Positions 1 through 8,538 of a stretch of 14,568 nt of DNA are shown here, in pieces (position 1 is the stretch's first letter; each line of letters opens with the position of its first letter). Origin of the DNA: Usnea hakonensis (lineage: Eukaryota; Ascomycota; Lecanoromycetes; Lecanorales; Parmeliaceae); contig BLJB01000765.1 in NCBI GenBank assembly GCA_013423325.1, forward strand, positions 1 through 14,568, in the 5' to 3' direction. Made by a program: the position numbers and the translations under genes. The notes under the pieces are model-generated. The model was not told the DNA's origin. It saw nothing but the letters and a program-made list of their open reading frames with translations, and searched no databases.

Positions 1-181
1 ATACCTATATATAGATTTTACCTCCTTATTAATTGAATCCTCGTTATATACTACTATTAACATTTATCTAGTTGCAGTCCTAACAAGTATTACCCTAAAG
101 ACTTTAGAAGTCTATAGTACTTCCGTAGCCTTTACTATATATATTTAAAGATATAATAGAGATCGTTTAAGTAATAATTTA

Positions 182-304
182 GAATTACTAGTACTTACTA
201 GTAGTTTTAATATTTACTCTTTAATTATACTATCTTAAGAATTTACGTATATTTAGGATTACTAGTATTTACTATTCTAATATTTACTCTTTAGGTATTA
301 CTAT
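182..304. repeat. imperfect direct repeat, two units about 74 bp apart
   Basis: Unit one (182-233) and unit two (256-304) share a GATTACTAGTA(C/T)TTACTA start, a TTCTAATATTTACTCTTTA-like middle and a TTATACTAT or GTATTACTAT end. A weaker third echo (CTAGGTATTACTATATCT) follows near 320-337. The units differ by substitutions and small gaps, as expected of an old tandem duplication further altered by RIP. They may be part of a decayed LTR or leader, but this cannot be settled from the window. Confidence 0.55.
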
Positions 305-982
305 AATCTATAAATAATTCCTAGGTATTACTATATCTACGAGTTAACTACTATAATTTTAGAATACTATAATAGATATTACTATAAAGCGAGTAGAAGA
401 AATATCGAGAATTTAATCCTTATTTTTAGAGACTACTTAATATATTAAGAATATCTATTAGCGAGATTATATTACTATACTCTTAATTATTAGTAGACTA
501 GCTAAAAAGGACTCTAAATATAATAATAATCTTATTTATAGGACTTTAATAAATACTAATATAGAGGCTATTTAAGCTATATATTATCTTTTATTAGATT
601 CTAAAAGGGAGGCCTATTAGATAGAGATTAACTAATAACTACTAGATATAGAATCCCCTACTTATATATTAGAATATTCGAATATCTTTAAATCCTAAAT
701 CTTACGACTAAGAGATAGACTAAATAAACCGAGTAATCTAGATCTATTATTAGAATTATTAGAGGAAACCTTTCCTACTCGTTAAAATATCTCTATTTAA
801 TAGAGATCTATAATATAGAAAAGATCTATATAGGAATTATAATATCTCTAACTCTTTTTATATTTATAATCTCGACCCGTAATAGTTAGATTAGAAAAAA
901 ATTAATAACTAGTAAATATTAAAAAATAAACTAAACGTAGTATAGAATAGAGTAAACTAAAATAATTAATTTTATTATTAGA

Positions 983-1118
983 TTTAATTTTAATTAACCC
1001 CCTAGCTTTTTCTAGCCCTCGCCTTAGAAGAGTAGTATTTATAACTAATTTATATTTAATTAACCCTTTAGCTCTTTCTAGCTTTTTTTCTAGCCCCTAC
1101 CTTAGAGCTACTAGAGTA
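983..1118. repeat. imperfect tandem repeat, about 62-bp period
   Basis: Two adjacent copies share TAATTAACCC followed by TAGCT, a run of T, CTAGCCC, then CGCCTTAGA or TACCTTAGA and AGAGTAGTAT. Copy one lies at about 983-1036 and copy two at about 1047-1118. Copy two carries an extra insertion of CTAGCTTTTTTT type. The repeat sits upstream of the gypsy gag-like region and could be leader or LTR sequence. Confidence 0.55.
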
Positions 1119-1354
1119 GTATTAGTATACCTAGTATCTATACTACCTAACCCGTTTCTATATTATTAAGAAATAAGATAGCCTATAGATATTATAGAAA
1201 ATTATTAAATAATAGAAACTTACCGCTAGAAAAAGGAATTTAAATATCTTTAAATAAGATTTATCTAATAGAAGAAATAACTCTATAGAAGCCGAAATCT
1301 AGATTAAGAACTAAAATTTATCCCTAGAGAAAATCGATAACTATAGTTAATATC

Positions 1355-1475
1355 TAGATATAATAATCCTCTTATTCGCGACTATAATTTTCTAAATTAT
1401 TAGGCTTAATCTTTATTTAGATATAATAATTCTCCCCGTAATTTCCTAAATTATTAGGTTTATAATCTTTTATAA
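1355..1475. repeat. imperfect tandem repeat, about 63-bp period
   Basis: Both units begin TAGATATAATAAT, contain CTAAATTATTAGG and end TTTATAATCTTT or CTTAATCTTT. Unit one is 1355-1414 and unit two 1418-1475. Unit one keeps TTCGCGACTATAA where unit two has CCCCGTAA. This is the third pair of duplicated blocks in the first 1.5 kb, consistent with a repetitive non-coding leader or LTR rather than a gene. Confidence 0.5.
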
Positions 1476-1634
1476 TCCTGAGTTTAAGACTATAACTTTT
1501 TAGATTTTCCTTATATATAGAAATAGCGGGACTAGTCTATAAGATACTAGATATTATATCTTAGAAATATTATAATATTTAATCCCTAGAAGTATACCGC
1601 CGCCTTTTTTATCTAACGTTTCTATTATATCGCA

Positions 1635-2560
1635 GAAGTTAAAGGGGATAATACGATATTCTAAATTTTATCTATATATTTAGAGGGTAACTCCTTAGAA
1701 TAGTATAATAAACTATTAACTAGAGTTAGATTAGAAATAAATAGTAATTTAGAAATCTAAAAGAATAAACTCCTCTATAAATATAAACTAAATAAATTTA
1801 AATTAATATAAAAAGTAGAAAAGATAATTTTCTATTTTAATAATTTATTAGTCTCTCTTAATTAATATTTAACTAGGAAAATAAATTATTTATATAATAT
1901 AGAAATCCTAGATAAAGATATAATTATTAGATATTTATAATAGAATTTAGATATAAATCTAGCTCTTATAACCCTTATATAAAAAGATAGAGATATTATC
2001 GAGAATTTTAATTACTAAATATATAATAATAAGACTACTATTAAATATATATATAATCTAAATAAATACTAAAGATTAAATACTTTAATAGTATCTATAA
2101 ATATTAGGATTTAGCGGGCTTTTAGGAATTTAGTTACTAAAAAATTAGTTAAACTAGTTAAAAATAAAGTTAAATTTAAAAAATCTTTAAAAGCTTTAAA
2201 AAATAAGGATAATAATTATTATCTAAAAAGATCCCTATCTTATTCTTATTATTATTATTAAGATAACTACTAAGATAATAATTATAACTAATAAAATCGG
2301 AAAGTTCTAAAGATTAAGTTTAATAAAATAGACTAGAATAATTCCTAGTATAAAAAAGAGGAAATAGATCTAGATCTAAATAAAAATAATCTTAAAGATA
2401 ATATTAATATATATAATCTAGATATATATACTATATTATAAACTCTAGCGGAAAAAGAGAGCTAGGGGAAAGGGTCTAGAAATTTTTAATTAATAGTCGA
2501 AATTCCTTAAAATATAACTCCGCTATTAATAGAAAATTTTAAGTGTTCTTAATAAAACTA
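1635..2560 (+). pseudogene. probable gag region of decayed Ty3/gypsy retrotransposon
   Basis: The interval lies directly upstream of the recognisable gypsy pol fossil, on the same strand, where gag is expected. Read in the frame that includes 1680, with stops treated as mutated Gln or Trp, it gives a Lys/Asn/Leu-rich, helix-like protein. Around 2235-2285 there is a cluster of TAT codons with gaps that could be a destroyed CCHC knuckle (Cys TGT becoming TAT), but the expected spacing does not fit cleanly, so this is weak. Acidic/Lys-rich sequence follows. No capsid motif could be recognised with certainty. The assignment rests mainly on position and composition. All stops are TAA or TAG, which is uninformative in TG-depleted DNA. 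Confidence 0.4.
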
Positions 2561-3859
2561 AAAAATAATACTATATTAATAACTATTATTATACCTCTTA
2601 TTACTAATATATCTAAAAATCTAAAAAAACTAAAAAAACTAGACGTAAAATAAAATATCTTAGTTATAAAGACTAGAGATAAGTTTTCTAAAAAAGTATT
2701 TAAAGCTTTAGAAACGACCTTTAGAGAATTTATAAATCTAATATATTAATACTTTTTAGAAGATAGAAGATTTTTAGATCTACTCTTAAATATAGAAAGC
2801 CCTATATTACTAATATTTAATATTTACTAATTAGCGTTTTTTTTATATTATCTAGAATATCTTATAATAGATAGAAAGAGATTACGCTATTTAGAGATTA
2901 AAACCGGCTCCTTATAGTTTCGAAAATATATAAAAACTAAAATAAAAATAAGATCTATTATTAGAGAAATAATTAAAATCTTTAAAAAATATTATATTAT
3001 ATCTAGCCTCCTATATAATATAATTATAGGAAATAATATACTAAAATTAAATTAAATTAATATTTAATAGAGAGACCTAGATCTCGTAATTATTAGAAAT
3101 TTTAGTAGTATATTTATTAGAGCTATCTAAAAAATTTCTTATATTTTTATATTTATAAAATTATTAGAATCGCCTCTATTAGTTTTACCTATAAAGATAA
3201 AAACCCTATAACCGCTAAAAAGAAAAAAGGTTAATATCTATACTATTAGTACTATAGTACTTAAGATAGAAATAGATTAAAATATTCTAATTAAATATTA
3301 ATCTTTTACTCTAGGGTACTTATATCTATTCGAGCCAATTCTAGTTATAGAAATCTAATTAGAAATTTTTATATTAAAAATATAAATAATTATTTTTAAT
3401 AATCCCTAAACTATACCTATAATAAATTTTAATAAATAGTTAATTAAGATCTATAAAGGGTAGTATTTAGAGACTTTATCTATTCTTTAAAAATCGGTAA
3501 AGTCGACTATAATTAATTTCTACTTTATAAGTATTTTCTTAGAAAAGTTCGAAAAGGAATCTAATATATTATATATTATTAACTATTTTAAAGAAATCTT
3601 AATAAAAGTAGATATCTCTAATTACTTAAAAAAAAAGTATTAAAAAAGTATTAAAAAGATTCTAGAAATATATAGAGACCTTTTTTATCTAAATATTAAT
3701 AAATTTAATAATAATATTAAAATACTAATTCCTTTTCTAAATAAAAAAGATATATCTAAATTAAAGTAAAACCTATATAACTTATTATAATACGATTATC
3801 GGGCTATTAATTTAGTTCTAGATCTTTTAGTAAAGTAGAGATATATAGAAAAGGTTCCT
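2561..3859 (+). other. decayed gypsy interior, protease and RT N-terminus expected but not resolved
   Basis: In a Ty3/gypsy element the aspartic protease and the start of reverse transcriptase lie between gag and the RT core, so this interval should hold them. I could not find a convincing D-S/T-G protease motif in any forward frame. The sequence is as RIP-saturated as its neighbours, with one residual TG near 2544 and one CA near 3335. Small indels are likely because the flanking coding signals are in different frames (gag-like frame 0, RT frame 2). Nothing else is recognisable. Confidence 0.5.
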
Positions 3860-4560
3860 TTTAAAACTCCCTTAATAATATCTTTATTAATATTTATTAT
3901 TTAGAAAAATAGGAAATTAAGAGTAATTATTAATCTAAAAAAAATAAATATTAAGCTTTTCCCTAATATATATCTATTACCTAAATAGAATAATATTCTA
4001 GAGATATTAGAAAGCGTAATAATCTTCTTCTTAGTAAACCTTACTAAAGGATTTTTCTAATAGAAAATTAAATTATTAAACTAATAGAAAATAATCTTTA
4101 TTACCCCCTACTATAGATAGAAGTAGTTTAAGATTTTTATAATAAAATTTATTAATATCTTTAGATTTTTCTAGTATTAAATAAAAAAGCTCCTCTCTCT
4201 ATATCTATAAAAGTTTATTCTAATATATATTAATAATATAACTATTTTCTTACTAACGTTAAAAGATTATATTAAATATCTAGACTAAATCTTAGAATTA
4301 TTAGAGAAAAGCGATATTATTTTATTACTCTCTAAATACTACTTTATCTATCCGAGTATTATAGTTCTAGAATATTATATTTCTTATTTAGAATTAAGTA
4401 CTATAGATAAAAAAGTAGAAGCTATATATAAAATAAGATTTTCTAAAAATCTTAAAAAATTAGAGATAAGACTAGGATTTTTTAGATATTACTATAAATT
4501 TATAAAGTATTATACGACTATTACTAGACCCTTTATATAATTTAAGATAGAGGGTTTTAA
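3860..4560 (+). pseudogene. Ty3/gypsy reverse transcriptase fossil
   Basis: One frame (codons starting at 3911, 4094 and 4349) carries the ordered RT blocks of Ty3/gypsy elements, which copy element RNA into DNA inside the particle. In order they are a GKLR-type block seen as RKLRVIIN (3911-3934), the YPLP-type block, an LDLxxGFxQ block seen as LVNLTKGFFQ with the Gln now a stop, and the FxTxYG block near 4097. The catalytic YVDD follows, now YINN (4226-4237). The downstream STID-KVEAI and LGFFRYYYKFI blocks of the connection region reach about 4510. Many Gln and Trp codons read TAA or TAG. The changed catalytic pair and stops make it inactive. The family call is firm from block order and spacing; the exact limits are approximate. 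Confidence 0.88.
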
Positions 4561-5160
4561 AGAAGGACTAAATAAAGGTAGACTCTATAGAAATTATATT
4601 AAAAAAAGAGGCTTTCTATAAATATATCTACTCTAATAAAAAAGAATATAAATAAGCGCGCGGCTATAATAGTAGCTAAAGAAAATAAGTAAACTATTAA
4701 AAAAAGAATTTTAGAAGCTAGCCTAGATTATTATAGGACCTAGAAAACTTTAAAAGATAAATTATATAATATACTAATCTTAGTTTTTCTAGATTTTAAT
4801 TATTTATTTATTTTATATATAGATAAAAATAAAGAAAAAGGATATAATACTACTTTATATTAACTAGATATTAATAGAATTAAATAACTAATTCTATTTT
4901 TATTAAGGGATCTTAGCGATATTAAAACCTAGTACTAGATTACTAAATTAGAAGCCGAAGCCTTAATATAAGCTTTAACTAAATTATTCTAATATTTTAA
5001 TAACGGGAACTTTATAGTAGTAATTAATTATATAGCTTTTAAAAATACTTTTTAAAATAGAATATCTAGCTATAGATTAGCTCGTCTAAATAAATAATTA
5101 CTATATCTATCTACTTTCTAATTAAGAATATATATTATATATCGCGCTAGTAAATTTTAT
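4561..5160 (+). pseudogene. Ty3/gypsy RNase H fossil
   Basis: RNase H removes the RNA strand during reverse transcription. In the frame starting at 4780, the phrase LYIDKNKEKGYNTTLY (from about 4813) corresponds to the LxTDASxxGxGAxLxQ signature of gypsy RNase H, with the first catalytic Asp still present at 4822-4824. The frame differs from the RT upstream, so at least one indel lies between about 4560 and 4780. A short GC-bearing block (GCGCGCGGC, around 4654) interrupts the AT-rich background in that gap. The C-terminal half of the domain is legible only in pieces. Composition is RIP-saturated, and one residual CA survives near 5165. Confidence 0.75.
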
Positions 5161-6360
5161 AATAACATAAATAGTCTCTCTAGACTACTAATTAAAAAGA
5201 TAAATAATATTAAAGCGTTATTAGTAATAATAATAAAGAGCGATAATAAATTTTTTAAAAAAGTCTTAATATCTCTATTTAATAATCTATATTTTAAGAA
5301 GATCTAGAAATATCTATAATAATAAGCTAAAAAAATCTAAAATAAAAAATCTAGTATATAAATTATATATTAATTATATTATTTAGATTTTAATTTCTAA
5401 CTTCTATATATAGTTTTACGCCTTAAACTAGATAAACTTTATATTTCTAGAAATCTAATATAGAGAATCTTAGAATACGGGTATAATTAATATATTTATA
5501 ATAATATTTATTATATCTATAATAGATTTAGAAATATAGTCTACTTTTCTAGAATATAAAAGATTATTTAGAGATATATTAATATCTACCCCTTTTATTA
5601 ACTCTCTAAGCTATTAAGATAGCTTCTATATAATTAACTCTATTTATTAAAAGATTTTAAATAATCTTTAGAAAAACTTTCTATAGATTTTATTATAAGA
5701 TTACTTATAATCGCGGATAGTAATAATTATCTAATAACTATAATTAATAAGTTTTTAAAATTTATTAGGCTTATTCTAGAAAAAGAAATAGACTCTATAT
5801 AAATCTAGACTAAATACTATTTTAATAATATCTATAGACTTTAGAGATTACTATACTAGATTATCTCTAATCAAGACTTAAAATTTATAAATATCTTTTA
5901 GAAAACGCTATTCTAGAAATATAAAGTAGGACTTAGTATAATAATAATATATTACCCGTCTATAAATAATTAAGTAGAGAGAATAAATTAGACTATAAAG
6001 ATAATTCTCTATTACCTACTTATTAATAAATATAAAGAAAATTAGAATATACTATTTATTAAAATAGAATATATTTTAAATACTTTAGAAAATTTATCTA
6101 TATAGGTTTCTCTATACGAAGCCTTATATAAAGTAAAACTTAGAGAATTTTTATAAGAATCTATATCTAATCTAGATTCTAATATAGAAAATTTTTTTAG
6201 AATTAGAAATATTATCTAGAATAATATTATAGATATAATTAAGCTTACCTAAATAAAAATAGTATTAAGGTATAATAATAAATATAGAATTCTAGATTTT
6301 AAAAATAATATTTATCTAAAAATTATTAAAACTAGTAATATTAGATATTATACTCTTAAA
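5161..6360 (+). pseudogene. Ty3/gypsy integrase fossil, truncated at its 3' end
   Basis: Integrase inserts element DNA into the genome. In one frame the CxxC half of the zinc domain survives as YPFY (5587-5598, both Cys codons now TAT). The first catalytic Asp follows in LSIDFI (5686-5688). The second lies in SNQDLKF, where the catalytic Asp codon is now AAT (5869-5871), and the Glu is in QVERINQT (5977-5979). The second Asp and the Glu are 36 codons apart, which is the D-35-E spacing. Further on, IKLT, LRYNNKYR and YLKIIKT resemble the integrase C-terminal domain. That domain stops abruptly at 6360, where unrelated sequence begins, so the C-terminus and the 3' LTR are missing. Stops and the Asp-to-Asn change make it non-functional. 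Confidence 0.87.
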
Positions 6361-6430
6361 TGAATTAATTAATTATAAAGATATAAGTATACGATAGAAA
6401 AAAGATGAAGTATAACAACCAGTATGAAGA
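6361..6430. other. short patch at the gypsy/LINE junction that keeps CA and TG
   Basis: Five CA or TG steps occur in about 65 bases (6361, 6406, 6416, 6420 and 6425). By eye there are only about six in the preceding 6.2 kb and none in the following 1.6 kb. The patch begins exactly where gypsy integrase similarity ends. It could be the 5' end of the LINE, filler DNA at the junction, or a younger fragment. No coding motif is recognised. Confidence 0.5.
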
Positions 6431-8019
6431 GATACTATTTACGATAGGTAGAGAACTAGGGAAGGAAGAGATACTACTAGATATAGACGTAAAGGGAGAT
6501 ACTCCTTCGAAGAAAGAGAGATATAATAATATAGAAATAGAATAGGATACGACTACCGTATCTATAGTATTAATAAGATTAGAAGGGGGCCTAGATATAA
6601 TACTTTTAATACTTAAAATATTATTTAGATAAGTACTAGACGAGTATTAAGAAATAGAAAACGCGTTTATAAAAGTTATATAAAAATATATAAAAATCTA
6701 AAACGAAATAATTATAAAACTATATATAGAGCTATAATAGAAAAGGGAAAAATAGACTAATTAATAAAAAAAAGAATAGATTAGAAGTTAAACTAGTATA
6801 TTAATATATTAAGATAGTCTAGCCGCTAAATAGAGCTAAGGGAATCTATTTAAAATATCTAAAGAGCCCCCCCTTTATATTATAATCTATATAGTTTAAT
6901 CTAAAGATTTAAGAAAATAGAGATAGCTTTTAATATAGATTAAAGATAAAAAGAATAAAAAGAGTATAGAAGAAATAGTAGAAAAAATCTTAAAAAAACT
7001 AAAAAATATATAAATATAAAAAAAGGAGGTTAACTAATTAAAGATAATATATTATCTTTATAGTAGTAACCTTCTAATTTAAATAACTATAATAGACGCT
7101 AAGGAGGAATTAGAAAGAAATATATTCTAGCTTATAAAAAAATATATATTAACTAAAATAATATAAAAAGTCTATCTAGTAATAGTATATAATATTAGAA
7201 TTAGGGGGGTTAATATTAGCGCGTAGCTAGAAATAAAGAAGAGGCTTAAATAAGATAATTAAAAATAATATTTAAATCTAGAGATTATAGAAATTAGATA
7301 GTTATTTAATAATTATAAAATAAAAAAGTATTTATTATTAATATTAAATCTTCTAACTCTAAAGATAGTAGATATTCTAATATTAAATAGACTCGTTAAA
7401 GCGAAAAAAATAAAAGCTATAGAGAAGTTTAATTAAATAATCTTTCTAATTAGGTATTATAAATATTAGAAATATAGTTATATTATAAGAATATATAAAA
7501 ACGAAGTACGATATATAGAATATAATTAGATATATAATATCTAAATATATATAATAGTAATATTAATAGTAGTTCTAGAATATATAGTATATAGGAAGAA
7601 AGGCTATATTATATATAATATAGATTATTAGTTTAAGATTAAAATAAAGAGATATATAACGAGGAGGTTTACGAAAAAAAGGTTATTCTATAGTTAATAT
7701 TAATAGGAAATAAATAGTAAGGGGAGCTAAAAAGGGGAAAAGGAGCCGAAAATAAAAAAATCTATAGCCTCGATCTAAAAAAGTAGATCTAAAGAATTAA
7801 AAGTTATATTTTAAAAAAGGATTAAAAAGAGTATAAATTAAGACTAAGAACTTAATAAAAAGGAGTTAATCTAAATCTAGATTAAAATTATTAAGATTTA
7901 AACTTTAGAGAAAAAAATCGTAATAGAAAAAATATAAATAATAAAGAAATCTTAATAGAGATATAATTAAAATAATATTTAAATCTATATATAGATAATA
8001 ATATATATATAAAGAAATA
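6431..8019 (+). pseudogene. LINE (Tad/I-like) ORF1 fossil with three zinc knuckles
   Basis: ORF1 proteins of I/Tad-type non-LTR elements bind element RNA through three CCHC knuckles near the C-terminus. One frame here shows all three with canonical spacing, every ligand codon now TAT: CX2CX4HX4C at 7455, 7464, 7479 and 7494; CX2CX3HX4C at 7512, 7521, 7533 and 7548; CX2CX4HX6C at 7581, 7590, 7605 and 7626. Tyr is what RIP makes from both Cys (TGT to TAT) and His (CAT to TAT). Downstream is an Arg/Lys-rich tail with CGAGGAGGTTTACG near 7660. The purine-rich N-terminal part is Lys/Glu-rich and not otherwise recognisable. No ORF2 endonuclease or RT follows: the copia LTR begins at 8020. By eye there is no CA or TG in this interval. 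Confidence 0.8.
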
Positions 8020-8139
8020 TGTTGAAAGTAGAGTCACGTGACTTCGTCACGTGACTACTACTTGGGACATAGTCAAGCTTTCCTTCATAGAGATCCATAG
8101 TGAATACAACTACTATATGTCCTACCCCATATTTTGACA
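8020..8139 (+). repeat. copia 5' LTR, 120 bp
   Basis: The LTR starts TGTTGAAAG and ends TTTTGACA, so it has the TG...CA ends and an imperfect terminal inverted repeat (TGTTGAAA against TGTCAAAA). The start coincides with the abrupt change from CA/TG-free DNA to normal DNA. The end is set by the primer-binding site that follows directly. It holds two CACGTG palindromes and no clear TATA box. At 120 bp it is short for an LTR that must supply promoter and polyadenylation signals. The second copy expected at the 3' end is not in the window, so the limits rest on the TG/CA ends and neighbouring signals. Confidence 0.8.
8032..8056. promoter_or_regulatory. twin CACGTG palindromes in the LTR
   Basis: GTCACGTGAC occurs twice (8033-8042 and 8046-8055), separated by TTC. 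Each is a perfect 10-bp palindrome containing the E-box CACGTG, the core site of bHLH factors in fungi. Together with the flanking A and T they form an 11-bp inverted repeat with a 3-base loop, so they can fold as one hairpin or act as paired protein sites. The position near the LTR start fits an enhancer in U3. The regulatory role is inferred, not shown. Confidence 0.6.
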
Positions 8140-8152
8140 GGTTATAAGCCCG
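8140..8152 (+). promoter_or_regulatory. primer-binding site for half initiator tRNA-Met
   Basis: GGTTATAAGCCCG follows the LTR end without a gap. It is complementary, with one mismatch, to the anticodon stem-loop region of eukaryotic initiator tRNA-Met, whose GGCTCATAACC is strongly conserved. Drosophila copia primes from this internal tRNA region rather than from the 3' end. The mismatch (A at 8147 where pairing predicts G) is a TG-to-TA change, which fits RIP. Confidence 0.75.
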
Positions 8153-8165
8153 GGGTTCGCCCCGG
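8150..8165 (+). promoter_or_regulatory. CCGGGG-UUCG-CCCCGG hairpin overlapping the primer site
   Basis: A perfect 6-bp GC stem (8150-8155 with 8160-8165) is closed by a TTCG loop (8156-8159). UUCG loops are usually very stable, although here the closing pair is G-C rather than the optimal C-G. The 5' arm overlaps the end of the primer-binding site, so it could gate primer annealing or act in packaging. The role is inferred. Confidence 0.5.
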
Positions 8166-8538
8166 CAGTGTTCCAGTACACCATAACTACACTGACTATA
8201 GCGACTCTCAGCATAGCAATCACCCCGCTATAGAGCACTATAGCGGTGATCCAATCGTTCATTAAACAACCTCTTGAAAGTGGAAATCCCCACATACAAA
8301 TAGTCATTTGGGCCTGAACGGTCATAATTCGTCGCAAATTCGGTAGCTAGGAAACCCCTAGCCTCGGCTTAACGCCGTTAATACCGAAGCTCACCAAGTG
8401 CCAAGGCATCGCCAAGGCTTACGCGAAATCAACCAATCATATGGCTATTCGGCCCCTGGAAGATTGCCTTCCCTGCGCAGGACACGCTAAATAAAGGGGA
8501 ATATACCCTTATTTACATACCGAAACACCGCAAACACA
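8166..8538 (+). other. structured leader between primer site and first ORF
   Basis: No coding signal is convincing here. The leader is rich in foldable sequence. The strongest is a 13-bp hairpin at 8219-8250 (loop AGCA at 8234-8237, two-C bulge at 8225-8226). Others are a small stem GCTAGG/CCTAGC near 8346-8362 and AAATAA-A-GGG paired with CCCTTATTT at about 8489-8514. CTATAGCG recurs at about 8196 and 8238. In LTR retrotransposons this region usually carries packaging and dimerisation structures. A 71-residue reverse-strand frame across it has no recognisable features and is treated as chance. Confidence 0.55.

Larger units (their letters stand above)
1..1634. other. RIP-saturated AT-rich DNA, no recognisable gene
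   Basis: The stretch is made almost wholly of A/T plus TA, CTA and TAG steps. After about base 90, CA and TG are practically absent apart from one TG at 1479-1480 and one CA near 1633. The first 90 bases keep several CA and TG steps, so the saturated block may begin there. No tRNA, rRNA or protein motif could be recognised. It precedes the gypsy fossil on the same strand and could hold that element's 5' LTR and leader, but no terminal-repeat partner is in the window to prove it. In-frame openness means little here because TGA cannot occur where TG has been removed. Confidence 0.75.

Noticed and set aside
595..1478. Long forward stretch open except for TAA and TAG, ending at a TGA
   Set aside because: TGA cannot occur where TG is gone, so apparent openness to TGA is not evidence of coding; no family motif was found.
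1..8019. Mitochondrial or organellar DNA because of the high AT content
   Set aside because: It carries gypsy and LINE fossils, and the bias is a specific loss of CA/TG with CG kept, not general AT enrichment.
8015..8024. Target-site duplication AAATA before the copia LTR
   Set aside because: The matching copy after a 3' LTR is not in the window, so it cannot be tested.
8150..8165. tRNA-like T-arm (GGGGTTCGCCCC)
   Set aside because: There is no acceptor, D or anticodon arm around it; the hairpin is better explained as leader structure beside the primer site.
8122..8337. 71-residue reverse-strand open frame across the copia leader
   Set aside because: It covers the primer site and leader hairpins of the + strand element, has no recognisable domain and is short enough to arise by chance.
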